From: Mycobacterium sp. IDR2000157661
Lineage (GTDB): Bacteria; Actinomycetota; Actinomycetes; Mycobacteriales; Mycobacteriaceae
Assembly (NCBI RefSeq): GCF_022317005.1
Contig: NZ_CP081006.1
Location: forward strand, 496,001-560,000
Length of the DNA stretch: 64,000 nucleotides
Direction of reading: 5' to 3'
The notes under the pieces were generated by a model. The model had not been told where the DNA came from and made no database searches. It saw nothing but the letters and a program-made list of their open reading frames with translations. The translations under genes were made by a program, and so were the position numbers. Position 1 is the first letter of the stretch. Every line of letters begins with the position of its first letter. Below are positions 1 to 7,303 of this stretch, piece after piece.

Positions 1-260
1 GTCAGCGGCCGAAGCCGAGTGTCGGTCAGCACCGAGCCGAGCAGGCTGCATTGCCGGAAAGTGCTGTGCTGCAGTGTCGCTCGTTGGAAGCTGCAATTGC
101 GGAACGCCGAGCCGACATGGTCGGACTCGCTGAGGTCCACACCGCGGAAGTCGCACTCGTCGAACACCGCCCGTTCGGTGCGCAGCCTGCTGAGATCCTC
201 GTCTCGGAAATCATGTCCGACGAACTCTCGGTTGGTCCAGCAGTCCTCCCGCGCCGCCAT
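1..260 (-). CDS. mfpA: MfpA pentapeptide-repeat gyrase inhibitor, 3' end outside window
   Basis: The ATG at 260 opens a frame that runs off the left edge, giving about 86 N-terminal residues. They read as pentapeptide repeats (A(D/N)LXX-like units such as DFRDEDLSRL, ECDFRGVDL, FRNCSF) and resemble the start of M. tuberculosis MfpA (Rv3361c) as I remember it. MfpA folds into a right-handed beta helix that mimics B-DNA, binds DNA gyrase and lowers fluoroquinolone sensitivity. The gene is last in the sensor-roadblock-DUF742-GTPase operon, 7 bp after the GTPase stop, as in other mycobacteria; the upstream GTPase is thought to modulate it. The function is known for the family; the assignment rests on sequence and context. 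Confidence 0.9.
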   Translation of the reverse strand, partial: MAAREDCWTNREFVGHDFRDEDLSRLRTERAVFDECDFRGVDLSESDHVGSAFRNCSFQRATLQHSTFRQCSLLGSVLTDTRLRPL

Positions 261-267
261 CGCAGGG

Positions 268-951
268 TCAGCCGGGCAGCGAGGCGAGGACGTCGAGCGC
301 GTACTCGGTGACCGCGATCAGCGCGGCCTTCGCCGACTGGCGGTCGCGGGCGTCGACGCTGATCACCGGGATGCGCTCGGACAGTGCCAGTGCCGTGCGC
401 ACCGCGGCGACGGGATGGGTTGGCGCTCCGTCGAACTGATTTATCGCGACCAGGAACGGCAGGTTGCGCGCCTCGAAGAAGTCCACCGCGGCGAAGCTGT
501 CCTGCAGCCGGCGGACGTCGACGAGAATGATCGCGCCGATCGCTCCGCGGATGAGGTCGTCCCACATGAACCAGAACCGCCGCTGGCCGGGCGTGCCGAA
601 CAGGTAGAGCACCAGGTCGTCGTCGAGGGTGATGCGGCCGAAGTCCATGGCCACCGTGGTGGTGTTCTTCTTCGGTGTGGCCTCGAGCATGTCGACGCCT
701 GCGGAGGCGTTGGTCACGAGGGCCTCCGTGCGCAACGGCATGATCTCGGAGACGGCGCCGACGAACGTCGTCTTGCCTGCGCCGAATCCGCCGGAGACGA
801 CGATCTTCGCCGCGGATGAGCGCTCGCGCGAAGACCCTGTGACAGATGAGCGCTCGTGCGAAGACCCTGTGACAGATGAGCGCTCGCGCGAAGACCCTGT
901 GACAGATGAGCGCTCGCGCGCTCGGTGCTCCTCATAGTGCCCTGAGGCCAC
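268..951 (-). CDS. Small GTPase of the conservon (CvnD/Rv3362c-like)
   Basis: 227 aa. The P-loop GGFGAGKT is at residues 54-61, a G3-like TPGQ follows in FGTPGQRRFW, and a G4-like NQFD lies near residue 175. These place it in the ATP/GTP-binding family that sits beside roadblock and DUF742 proteins in actinobacterial conservons. It probably cycles nucleotides under control of the membrane sensor and roadblock partners and feeds into MfpA. The ATG at 951 overlaps the DUF742 stop by 20 bp. Odd feature: residues about 12-46 are a run of RERSSVTGSS decapeptides encoded by a 30-bp tandem repeat (815-920), absent from the family as I know it. The conserved core begins only at about residue 48 (AKIVVSGG). 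Confidence 0.9.
   Translation of the reverse strand: MASGHYEEHRARERSSVTGSSRERSSVTGSSHERSSVTGSSRERSSAAKIVVSGGFGAGKTTFVGAVSEIMPLRTEALVTNASAGVDMLEATPKKNTTTVAMDFGRITLDDDLVLYLFGTPGQRRFWFMWDDLIRGAIGAIILVDVRRLQDSFAAVDFFEARNLPFLVAINQFDGAPTHPVAAVRTALALSERIPVISVDARDRQSAKAALIAVTEYALDVLASLPG
815..920. repeat. 30-bp tandem repeat, about 3.5 copies, in the GTPase gene
   Basis: Units at 815-844, 845-874 and 875-904 plus a partial copy at 905-920. Each full unit encodes a decapeptide of RERSSVTGSS type in frame in the GTPase N-terminus. Copy 2 differs by one base (C to T at 857), changing Arg to His. Each unit contains the palindrome GAGCGCTC. Near-identity points to recent expansion by slippage or recombination. 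Confidence 0.95.
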
Positions 952-1339
952 GCAGCGTCCTTCCTATCAGTTCGCGTCGTTCGTCGGTGGTGGCCGAATC
1001 ACCCAGTGTGCTGCGCACCGCAAGGTGACCCTGCGCCACCAGATCCCCGATCAGCACCCGCGCCACGCCGAGCGGCAGCGACAACCCGGCGGCGACCTCA
1101 GCGACCGACGGGTGGTCGACGCACATCGCCAGGATCTGACTGCGCACATCGCCGCCCGGCCACCGTGGCGGCTTCTCGGCGTTCACCGTCTCGATCGGTG
1201 CCTCCAGCGGCAGGTAGACCCGCGAATCGGTGCGTCCCGCCGTCAGGATGTAGGGCCGGACCAGGCTTGGCTCGTCGGCGTTATCGCGTTCCCGCAGCGG
1301 TGCTCCGCTCGCCCCCTCCCTACCCTCGGCATCCTCCAT
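932..1339 (-). CDS. DUF742 conservon protein (Rv3363c-like)
   Basis: 135 aa from the ATG at 1339, which lies 7 bp after the roadblock stop; an upstream in-frame start at 1399 would overlap that gene by about 50 bp and is less likely. The core (EPSLVRPYILTAGR, then SVAEVAAGLSLPLGVARVLIGDLVAQGHL) is the DUF742 signature, with a winged-helix-like C-terminal half. In Streptomyces and mycobacterial conservons this protein accompanies the roadblock protein and GTPase in a membrane-associated complex resembling a G-protein signalling module. Its biochemical role is not established. Confidence 0.88.
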   Translation of the reverse strand: MEDAEGREGASGAPLRERDNADEPSLVRPYILTAGRTDSRVYLPLEAPIETVNAEKPPRWPGGDVRSQILAMCVDHPSVAEVAAGLSLPLGVARVLIGDLVAQGHLAVRSTLGDSATTDERRELIGRTLRGLRAL

Positions 1340-1346
1340 AGGCCAC

Positions 1347-1886
1347 TCACGAGTGCTGGGGCGCGCGCCGTCGCGCCGACTGGACGACAGTGCCCACACG
1401 CTCCACCAGGATCGCCATCTCGTAGCCGATCTGGCCGATGTCGCAGTTGCGTGTCGCCAGGGTCGCCAGGTTCGAGCCGTCGCCCACGCGCATCAGCAGT
1501 AGGTATCCGTTCTCCATCTCGACGACCGACTGCAGCACGTGGCCGCCGTCGAACAGCTGCGCCGCCCCCGTCGACAGGCTGGCCAGCCCGGAGGCGACGG
1601 CGGCGAGCTGGTCGGCACGCTCGGTGGGGATGTGCTCGCTGGCCGCCATCAGCAGGCCGTCGGCGGACACCAGCACGGCATGCGACACCCCCGAGACCTC
1701 GCGGGCGAACCGGGAAACGAGCCAGTCGAGCGAATCACGCTGTGTAGAACGCGGAGCCGCCCCGGCGGCGACATCGGGTCGCGGAGCCGCCCCGGCGGCG
1801 ACATCGGGTCGCGGAGCCGCCCCGGCGGCGACATCCGGTCGCGGAGCCGCCCCGGCGGCGACATCCGGTCGCGGCGGGTAGGTCAT
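1347..1886 (-). CDS. Roadblock/LC7 domain protein (Rv3364c-like)
   Basis: 179 aa. After an N-terminal low-complexity region comes a complete roadblock/LC7 domain ([20 protein letters not shown] ... [31 protein letters not shown]). The family includes MglB-like regulators of small GTPases, so it probably regulates the GTPase two genes downstream. Its start overlaps the sensor-gene stop (ATGA-type), implying translational coupling. Odd feature: residues about 6-45 are four copies of a decapeptide ([10 protein letters not shown]) encoded by a 30-bp tandem repeat; the differences among copies are synonymous. Confidence 0.92.
   Translation of the reverse strand: MTYPPRPDVAAGAAPRPDVAAGAAPRPDVAAGAAPRPDVAAGAAPRSTQRDSLDWLVSRFAREVSGVSHAVLVSADGLLMAASEHIPTERADQLAAVASGLASLSTGAAQLFDGGHVLQSVVEMENGYLLLMRVGDGSNLATLATRNCDIGQIGYEMAILVERVGTVVQSARRRAPQHS
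1751..1870. repeat. 30-bp tandem repeat, four perfect-length copies, in the roadblock gene
   Basis: Units at 1751-1780, 1781-1810, 1811-1840 and 1841-1870 encode four [14 protein letters not shown] decapeptides in frame. Copies 1-2 and 3-4 differ by one third-position base (CCC versus CCG proline codons). Unit length equals that of the unrelated repeat in the GTPase gene 0.9 kb away. Confidence 0.95.
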
Positions 1887-4787
1887 TCGTGTTCCAGTCC
1901 TCTGGTCTCTCGGGCATGCGAGCGGCCGGCATGCACTCCGCCGAAATGGCTGGTCATGCTGGCGCGCACGGCTTCGGGGTCACGCTGCAGAGGTGCTCCC
2001 TCGCCGGCGGCGAAGGCCCCCGGCCCAGCGTCGAACTCAGCCGCCGATGCTACCGCGTCGTCGTCCTGCGCGCCGCGGTGCGCGCCGCCGTTGCGGTGCT
2101 GCTCGTCGTGGGCGCCGGCGTCCACCGTTCCCGGAACCAGCCGGGCACCGGGCTCACGCACCGGCAGGCCCTCGTCGGTGTGCCGGGTCACCGGTGCCTC
2201 GTCGGCCGCCGCCGCGGCCGACCATCCGCGGTCCCACACCGACTCCCAGTTCAGGTCTTCGCTGTCGGCCAGTTCCGTGGGATCGACCAGCCACTCGGAC
2301 AGCATCTTCTGGTAGATCGCGTCGTCCGAGCCGGCCGTGTCACTGGCGGTGTGAGAGGCGCTGGACGGCGCCGGCGATGGGGGCGGACCGCCGTCGGCCG
2401 CCGCCTGCGCCCGCGCCGCAAAGAAGCCGGAGGTGTCGGTGGGCCGTGCAGTGACCGGCGGTTCGGGCGCCGGCTCGTCGACCGTCTGCACTGGGATGGA
2501 GTCGGCGGGCCACTCCTCCTCGTGGACTTCCGGCTCCGGTGCCGGCTGGGCCCCCGCGTTCGGGACCTCGGATATACCGCTGGCACCGGGATCGCGCTGC
2601 GGCAGCAGCGACACGGACAGGTCGGCGTGACCGTTGAGGTATTCGGGATCGTCGTAGTAGACGTCCTCGTCTTGGAGGTCGTCTTCGAAGCGGTCTTCAT
2701 CGAGCGCCAGCGCCGTCGCGATCCCGGCGTGCGCGTCGGCGGGCACGGCGTACTCCGGATCGCCGAACTGGTCCGGCTCGCCGTCGCGGCTGAGCAATTC
2801 GGTGGGTACGTACACCCCGGCGGTGGTGCCCGAGTTCGGTTCACCCGCAACGGTACTGCGCAGCCGAACCACCAGTCCGTGCTGGGCGGCGAGCCGACCG
2901 ACCACGAACAGTCCCATGTGCCGCGCGGTATACGGATTCACCTCACCGCCGGACTGCAGGCGGGTGTTGGCCACCCGCAGATCCGAGTCGGTCATGCCGA
3001 GTCCGATGTCGCTGACCTCGATGACCAGCCCGCCGTTGCCGGTGTGCACCGCCGACACCCGCACTTGCGAGATCGGCGGCGAGTAGCGCAGCGCGTTGTC
3101 GAGCAACTCTGCCAGCAGGTGCACCAGGTCACCGGCGACGGAACCGGACACCTCGCTGTCGGGCACCGTAGCGGTGACCACCCGGGTGTAGTCCTCGACC
3201 TCGGAGGCCGCCGCGTTGATGACCGCCGACACCGGCACCGGTTGATTTCGCTCCTCACGCGCGCGGGGCTCGGTCTGTTCCCGAGGCATCTTCGCGCCCG
3301 CCAGGACCAGCAGGTTGGCGCCGTTGCGCCGCATGCGGGCAGCCAGGTGATCGAGCCGGAACAGGCTTTCGAGCCGCTCGGGGTCCTGCTCGTTGCGTTC
3401 CAGCCGGTCGATGAGCGACAGCTGCTGGTCGACCAGCGACCGGCTGCGACGGGACAGCGTCTCGAACATGTCGCCGATCTGCATCTGCAACCGGGACTGC
3501 TCGGCGGCCAGTAGCACGGCTTGTTCGTGCAACTCGTCGACGGCGTGCGCGACCTGTCCCACCTCCTCGGAGGTGTACACCGGGATGGGGTCGATCGGCT
3601 CGGCATCACCGCCGGCCCTGACGTGCTCGATCTCGCGCGTTAAGTCATCATGGGCCACCTTCAGGGCGCTGTCACGCAGCCGGCGCAGCGGTCGCACGAG
3701 CGAGCGCGCCACCAGGATGACGATCAGCAGCGCGAGCAGGATCGTCGCCGCGACGACGACCGCGTCGCGGATCACGTCCGCGCGCGCCGCGGCAGCGCGG
3801 TCGTCGACGGCGGAGATGACCGACGAGGAGGTGCGGTCGATGACCTGCCGCGCGATCTGGTCGGTCGCGTTGACCGACGCCAACAACTCCGGATTGTTGA
3901 CCAGCGGGACGGCGGGGTCGGTCATGAGAGCCATCCGCTTGACGAACTCCGCCTGCAACCGCTGTGCATCGGGTGAGCCGACACCGAGCGCCTGGCTCAG
4001 CCCGAACAGCGTCGAGGGCTCGGTGCCGGCCAGGGCGATCATCGACGTGCGCAGTTCGGGCTCCGGGAGTTCGCCGCCGCGCAGAATGGCGAGCCGCTGC
4101 ATGGTCATCTGGCCGCGTACACCGATCGCCCGGGACAGCCCGAGGGCCTCGGAACGGATGCGCTCGTCGTCGACCCGGACCGAACCGGTGACGGCATCCT
4201 CGGCGGGCAGCAGCAACAGCGCATATGACTGGACGGCATCGCGCAGACCGATGCTGTTGGCGGTGAGCTGGTCCATCAGACCCCTGGCCGCCGTCGATCA
4301 TGGTGGTGACCACCCGGCGGACGTCCGGTGCGACGTCGGTGTCCCCGAGTCGGCGCTGCAGTGCCTGCTTGTTGTTGTCGAAGTTCGTCAACGCCGTCTG
4401 CGCGTCGCCACCGGTCGAGGTCGCCAGCATCGCCCCTTCCAGGGACGCCATGTAACTCTCGATCGCGGGGACCATTTCGGCGCGGTCGGCGGCCAGGCGC
4501 AATTCGGATTCCTCGGTCACGCTGCCGTAGATGCGCAGCCCGCCGAATGTTCCGGCCAGAATCAGTGGCACCAATACGATGGCGAAGACTTTCCAGCGGA
4601 CCGCCCAATTGGACAGTGCCCACCGCGACGGCCGCTTCGCCGGCTTGGCCGCATTCTGATCGAAATCGACGACCGTGCCGTCGGCCTGCCTGGGCCGGGC
4701 GAACGCGCTCATGGACGCACACCCGCGCGATCGGCCGGTTGTCCGCAATTCAGTACTGGCGCGTTCTTCATAAGGCTTCCTGCTCAT
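1883..4787 (-). CDS. Conservon sensor histidine kinase-like protein (Rv3365c-like), frameshifted
   Basis: Two overlapping frames make one protein of about 967 aa. The N-terminal frame starts at 4787 ([11 protein letters not shown]; alternative ATG 4712) and holds TM1 (about residues 67-88) and part of an extracytoplasmic helical domain. From about 4280 the match continues in another frame with the rest of that domain, TM2 ([19 protein letters not shown]), HAMP, an H-box region ([14 protein letters not shown]), the HATPase N-box ([11 protein letters not shown]), a G-box (DIGLGM) and an acidic/Pro-rich tail. Removing one C from the CCCC run at 4281-4284 restores one reading frame (GGQGLMDQL). 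This is either a sequencing error or a real inactivating indel. It is first gene of the operon and would be the membrane sensor of the GTPase module. Confidence 0.85.
4281..4284 (-). other. Probable +1 frameshift site (CCCC run) in the sensor gene
   Basis: Coding strand reads CAGGGGTCTGATGGACC. With three G instead of four, the upstream frame ([11 protein letters not shown]) joins directly to the downstream frame ([11 protein letters not shown]). No other lesion is needed to restore a full-length sensor. Confidence 0.8.
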
Positions 4788-4946
4788 TTCGCCGCTGCGG
4801 GGCGGGCGCGTTCTGCGCCTGGCAATTGATCGAGTATGCCAGCGATGTTCAGCCGATTCCATAATTCTTACTGAACAGACAGAGTTCGCGATTCGTCGCC
4901 GCCACCGCGGAATTGGTGACAGAGCAAATGCCGGTAGTTCGGCAGA

Positions 4947-5552
4947 CTACGCGGGCCGCAGGAGCGCGACGAGGAACTCGGCGCCATCGCCGAACGGTCG
5001 CAGATCCCAGGAAGACAACAGCAGGTCGGGCGTGAAACCGGCATCGGCGGCGTCGTCGAGGAAATCACCGAACTCGTAGTCACGACCGGCACCGAACCCG
5101 ATCACCGCCCGCCCGTCGGCTTCGAGATGGGCGCGTAGCCGGCGCAGCACCTCGACCCGGGTGCTCGGTGCGAGGAAGGTCATGACGTTGCCCGCCGACA
5201 CGATCACGTCGAACGGTTCGGCGATGCCGCGGGCCGGCAGGTCGAGCTCGGCGAGGTCACCGATGAGCCAGCGGGGGCCGGGATGGTCCTGCTCGGCCGC
5301 GGCGATGAGGACCGGGTCGACGTCGACGCCGACCACGCGGTGACCGGCCGCGGCCAGGAACCCGCCCACCCGACCGGGACCGCAGCCCGCGTCGAGGATG
5401 TGCGCGCTGCGGGGCGCCATCGCGTCGACGAGGCGAGCCTCGCCGACCAGGTCGTCACCGGCGCGCGCCATGGCGCGGAACCGCTCGACATACCATTGCG
5501 AATGTCCAGGATCGGCCGTGACCTTCTGCATCCAAATGCTCTGCTCGACCAT
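4947..5552 (-). CDS. Class I SAM-dependent methyltransferase
   Basis: 201 aa. Motif I is DAGCGPGRVGGFLAAAG, followed by VVGVDVDP (acidic ribose-binding end of beta 2) and a motif-II-like DVIVSAGNVMTFL. This is a complete seven-strand Rossmann methyltransferase of the methyltransf_25/11 type; the substrate cannot be told. The ATG at 5552 is preceded by GATACT and six bases, compatible with a leaderless transcript. It is divergent from the TrmL-like gene (54 bp apart) and lies upstream of the sensor operon on the same strand with a 159-bp gap, so it is probably a separate transcript. Confidence 0.85.
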   Translation of the reverse strand: MVEQSIWMQKVTADPGHSQWYVERFRAMARAGDDLVGEARLVDAMAPRSAHILDAGCGPGRVGGFLAAAGHRVVGVDVDPVLIAAAEQDHPGPRWLIGDLAELDLPARGIAEPFDVIVSAGNVMTFLAPSTRVEVLRRLRAHLEADGRAVIGFGAGRDYEFGDFLDDAADAGFTPDLLLSSWDLRPFGDGAEFLVALLRPA

Positions 5553-5606
5553 GCGAGCAGTATCGCAAGCGCGTTGCCAAGCACTCCCACGCCGAGGGAT
5601 CGAACT

Positions 5607-6071
5607 GTGTTCAAGCTGATGTTCTACTCACCGCGCATCGCACCCAATACCGGTAACGCGATTCGCATGGTCGCGGCCACCGGGTGTGAGTTGCATCTGG
5701 TCGAGCCGCTGGGGTTCGACCTATCGGAGCCCAAGCTGCGCCGCGCCGGCCTGGACTACCACGATCTGGCCTCGGTGACCGTGCACCCCGACCTGCCCGC
5801 GGCATGGCAGGCACTGACGCCCAGCCGGGTCTACGCGTTCACCGCCCACGCGACGACATCGTTCGCCGACGTCGGGTACCAACCGGGCGACGTGATGCTG
5901 TTCGGCCCCGAACCCACTGGGTTGTCGGCCGAGATTCTGACCGATCCGCGCATCACCGACCAGCTGCGCATCCCGATGCTGGCCGGCCGCCGGTCGTTGA
6001 ACTTGTCGAACGCCGCCGCGGTCGTGGTGTACGAGGCGTGGCGCCAGCACGGCTTCGCGGGATCCGGGTGA
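5607..6071 (+). CDS. trmL: tRNA (cytidine/uridine-2'-O-)-methyltransferase, TrmL/SpoU family
   Basis: 154 aa from the GTG at 5607, the same length as I recall for M. tuberculosis Rv3366. It shows the SPOUT-class signatures of TrmL: N-terminal PNTGNAIRM, central LFGPEPTGLS, and the C-terminal knot segment RIPMLAGRRSLNLSNAAAVVVYEAWRQ. The expected role is 2'-O-methylation of the wobble nucleotide 34 in tRNA-Leu isoacceptors, using SAM. Transcribed away from the methyltransferase at 4947-5552; its stop is 7 bp from the stop of the convergent nitroreductase gene. The GTG start is chosen because conserved sequence begins immediately after it. Confidence 0.88.
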   Translation: MFKLMFYSPRIAPNTGNAIRMVAATGCELHLVEPLGFDLSEPKLRRAGLDYHDLASVTVHPDLPAAWQALTPSRVYAFTAHATTSFADVGYQPGDVMLFGPEPTGLSAEILTDPRITDQLRIPMLAGRRSLNLSNAAAVVVYEAWRQHGFAGSG

Positions 6072-6078
6072 TCGTCAC

Positions 6079-6717
6079 CTAGAACGAGTTGAAGTGAGCG
6101 ATCTGTTCGACGGGCAGCCGCTTGGCGGGACGGAAGTCGGTGCCTTTGGTGTAGGCGATGGGAAACAGCCCGCCCTGCCGGTACTCGTCGAACGGGATGC
6201 CCACCACGTCGGCGGCGAGCTTTTCGCCTTTGCCGATCAGATGCAGCGTGGTCCACGCCGAACCGAGGCCGCGGGACCGCAACGCCAGCATGAAACTCCA
6301 CACCGCCGGTAGCAGCGAACCCCAGAAGCCGGCGCTTCCGGCCACGGCGACCTCGGGGCTGCCCTCGAGGCAGGGAATCAACATCACCGGCACTTCGTGC
6401 AGGTGATCGTTGAGGTACTTGGCGGAGTCGGTGACGCGGGGCCGTTGCTCGTCGCGTACGTCGCCGTAGGTGGGCTTGGGTGCATCGAGGTACGGCGTCG
6501 CGTTGTGCCGGTAGATGTCGGCCAGCGCCTTCTTCTTGTCCGGATCGTCGACGAAGACCCACCGCCAGCCCTGTGCATTGGACCCCGTCGGGGCCTGTAT
6601 CGCGAGCTCGAGGCACTCCATCAGCACCTCACGCGGCACGGGCTTGTCGAGGTCCAGTCGCTTGCGTACCGAACGCGTGGTGGTGAGGACTTCGTCGGCG
6701 GACAAGTTCAAGGTCAT
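6079..6717 (-). CDS. Nitroreductase-family oxidoreductase (Rv3368c-like)
   Basis: 212 aa. N-terminal TTRSVRKRLDLDKPVPREVL and SNAQGWRWVFVDDPDKK are typical of the FMN-binding, dimeric nitroreductase fold; a GLGSAWTTLHL segment and GIPFDEYRQGGLFPIAYTKG near the C-terminus complete it. It likely binds FMN and reduces quinones or nitro compounds with NAD(P)H; the natural substrate is unknown. M. tuberculosis has an equivalent gene (Rv3368c) between the spoU-like gene and dnaE2, so the position is syntenic. Convergent with trmL. Confidence 0.87.
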   Translation of the reverse strand: MTLNLSADEVLTTTRSVRKRLDLDKPVPREVLMECLELAIQAPTGSNAQGWRWVFVDDPDKKKALADIYRHNATPYLDAPKPTYGDVRDEQRPRVTDSAKYLNDHLHEVPVMLIPCLEGSPEVAVAGSAGFWGSLLPAVWSFMLALRSRGLGSAWTTLHLIGKGEKLAADVVGIPFDEYRQGGLFPIAYTKGTDFRPAKRLPVEQIAHFNSF

Positions 6718-6823
6718 GCCGCGAGACTACGTCGCCCACTGCGGCCGACCGTCATCGGCAACAGTAGGGCCGCCGGACGAATGCCGGAATTCGAATTTCG
6801 CCAAGAAGAACTGGTGGGGACCG

Positions 6824-6845
6824 TTGCTGAGATCGAACTCAGCAA
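6824..6845. other. 8-bp perfect inverted repeat upstream of the nitroreductase gene
   Basis: TTGCTGAG-ATCGAA-CTCAGCAA forms a perfect 8-bp stem with a 6-nt loop, about 107 bp upstream of the nitroreductase start inside the AT-rich stretch. It could be an operator, a small terminator or a remnant of mobile DNA; nothing in the sequence decides. Confidence 0.4.
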
Positions 6846-7216
6846 GCTTAGTCAAACGACCGCGACATTGGAGCGAGAGTCATACACGAGGCGTTCAAGC
6901 TTCATTTCGGTCGCCAAGAATGAAAAATGCTAAATGTCTGTGCAGTTTGCTGTACATGCATATTTCGGGGTATGCCGAAGAACCAGCAAGGGTGCCTGTC
7001 CCACAAACGAAACCTCGGCTGCAGTGAGGGAAAAGTCCATGTTCGAAAAGTCCGAAACTAACTACCGTCTGCGTTAATTTAGTTCCACATCATTGCCTGA
7101 AGTGCCCTGCATCAATGAGGGGAGCGACTTACCGGGGCTCACTTCGCTGGGCTGTTCAGGTTGCGACAGGATGACGAATCGCCGGTCGGAAGCGAGGGGT
7201 CGACCGACGCCGCGGA

Positions 7217-7261
7217 GGACTCCGACTCGACCGAACCGAGGTTGAGGTCGAGTCGGAGTCC
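7217..7261 (-). terminator. Strong stem-loop downstream of dnaE2
   Basis: GGACTCCGACTCGACC (7217-7232) and its exact complement (7246-7261) make a 16-bp perfect stem; the 13-nt loop holds a further AACC/GGTT pairing. It begins 43 bp after the dnaE2 stop and has no U-tract, the usual form for mycobacterial intrinsic terminators. Confidence 0.7.
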
Positions 7262-7303
7262 GACGAGGTTGGGAATGACGACACCGGCGATTGATTGTGA
7301 GGC

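Larger units (their letters stand above)
6718..7303. other. 586-bp gene-free stretch with AT-rich core and two hairpins
   Basis: No convincing gene. Bases about 6780-7080 are clearly more AT-rich than flanking DNA and coding-like periodicity is absent, suggesting a decayed or foreign remnant. Contains a hairpin at 6824-6845 and the dnaE2-side stem-loop at 7217-7261. In M. tuberculosis a small gene (Rv3369) occupies this interval; I cannot find it here. Confidence 0.6.

Noticed and set aside
815..1870. Possible CRISPR-like repeats
   Set aside because: The 30-bp units are directly adjacent with no spacers and are in frame in coding genes.
1889..3514. Long open frame on the plus strand opposite the sensor gene
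   Set aside because: Arg/Val/Gly/His-rich translation with no domain, opposite a recognisable kinase-like gene; a GC-bias shadow. The same applies to plus-strand frames at 34211-35860 and 51847-53520 and to the minus-strand frame at 42098-43606.
5599..5614. LexA-like box before trmL (TCGAAC-TGT-GTTCAA)
   Set aside because: The spacer is 3 nt instead of 4 and the right arm is imperfect.
6781..6933. Short AT-rich open frame upstream of the nitroreductase gene
   Set aside because: No start with a ribosome-binding site, no family, poor codon pattern; treated as non-coding.
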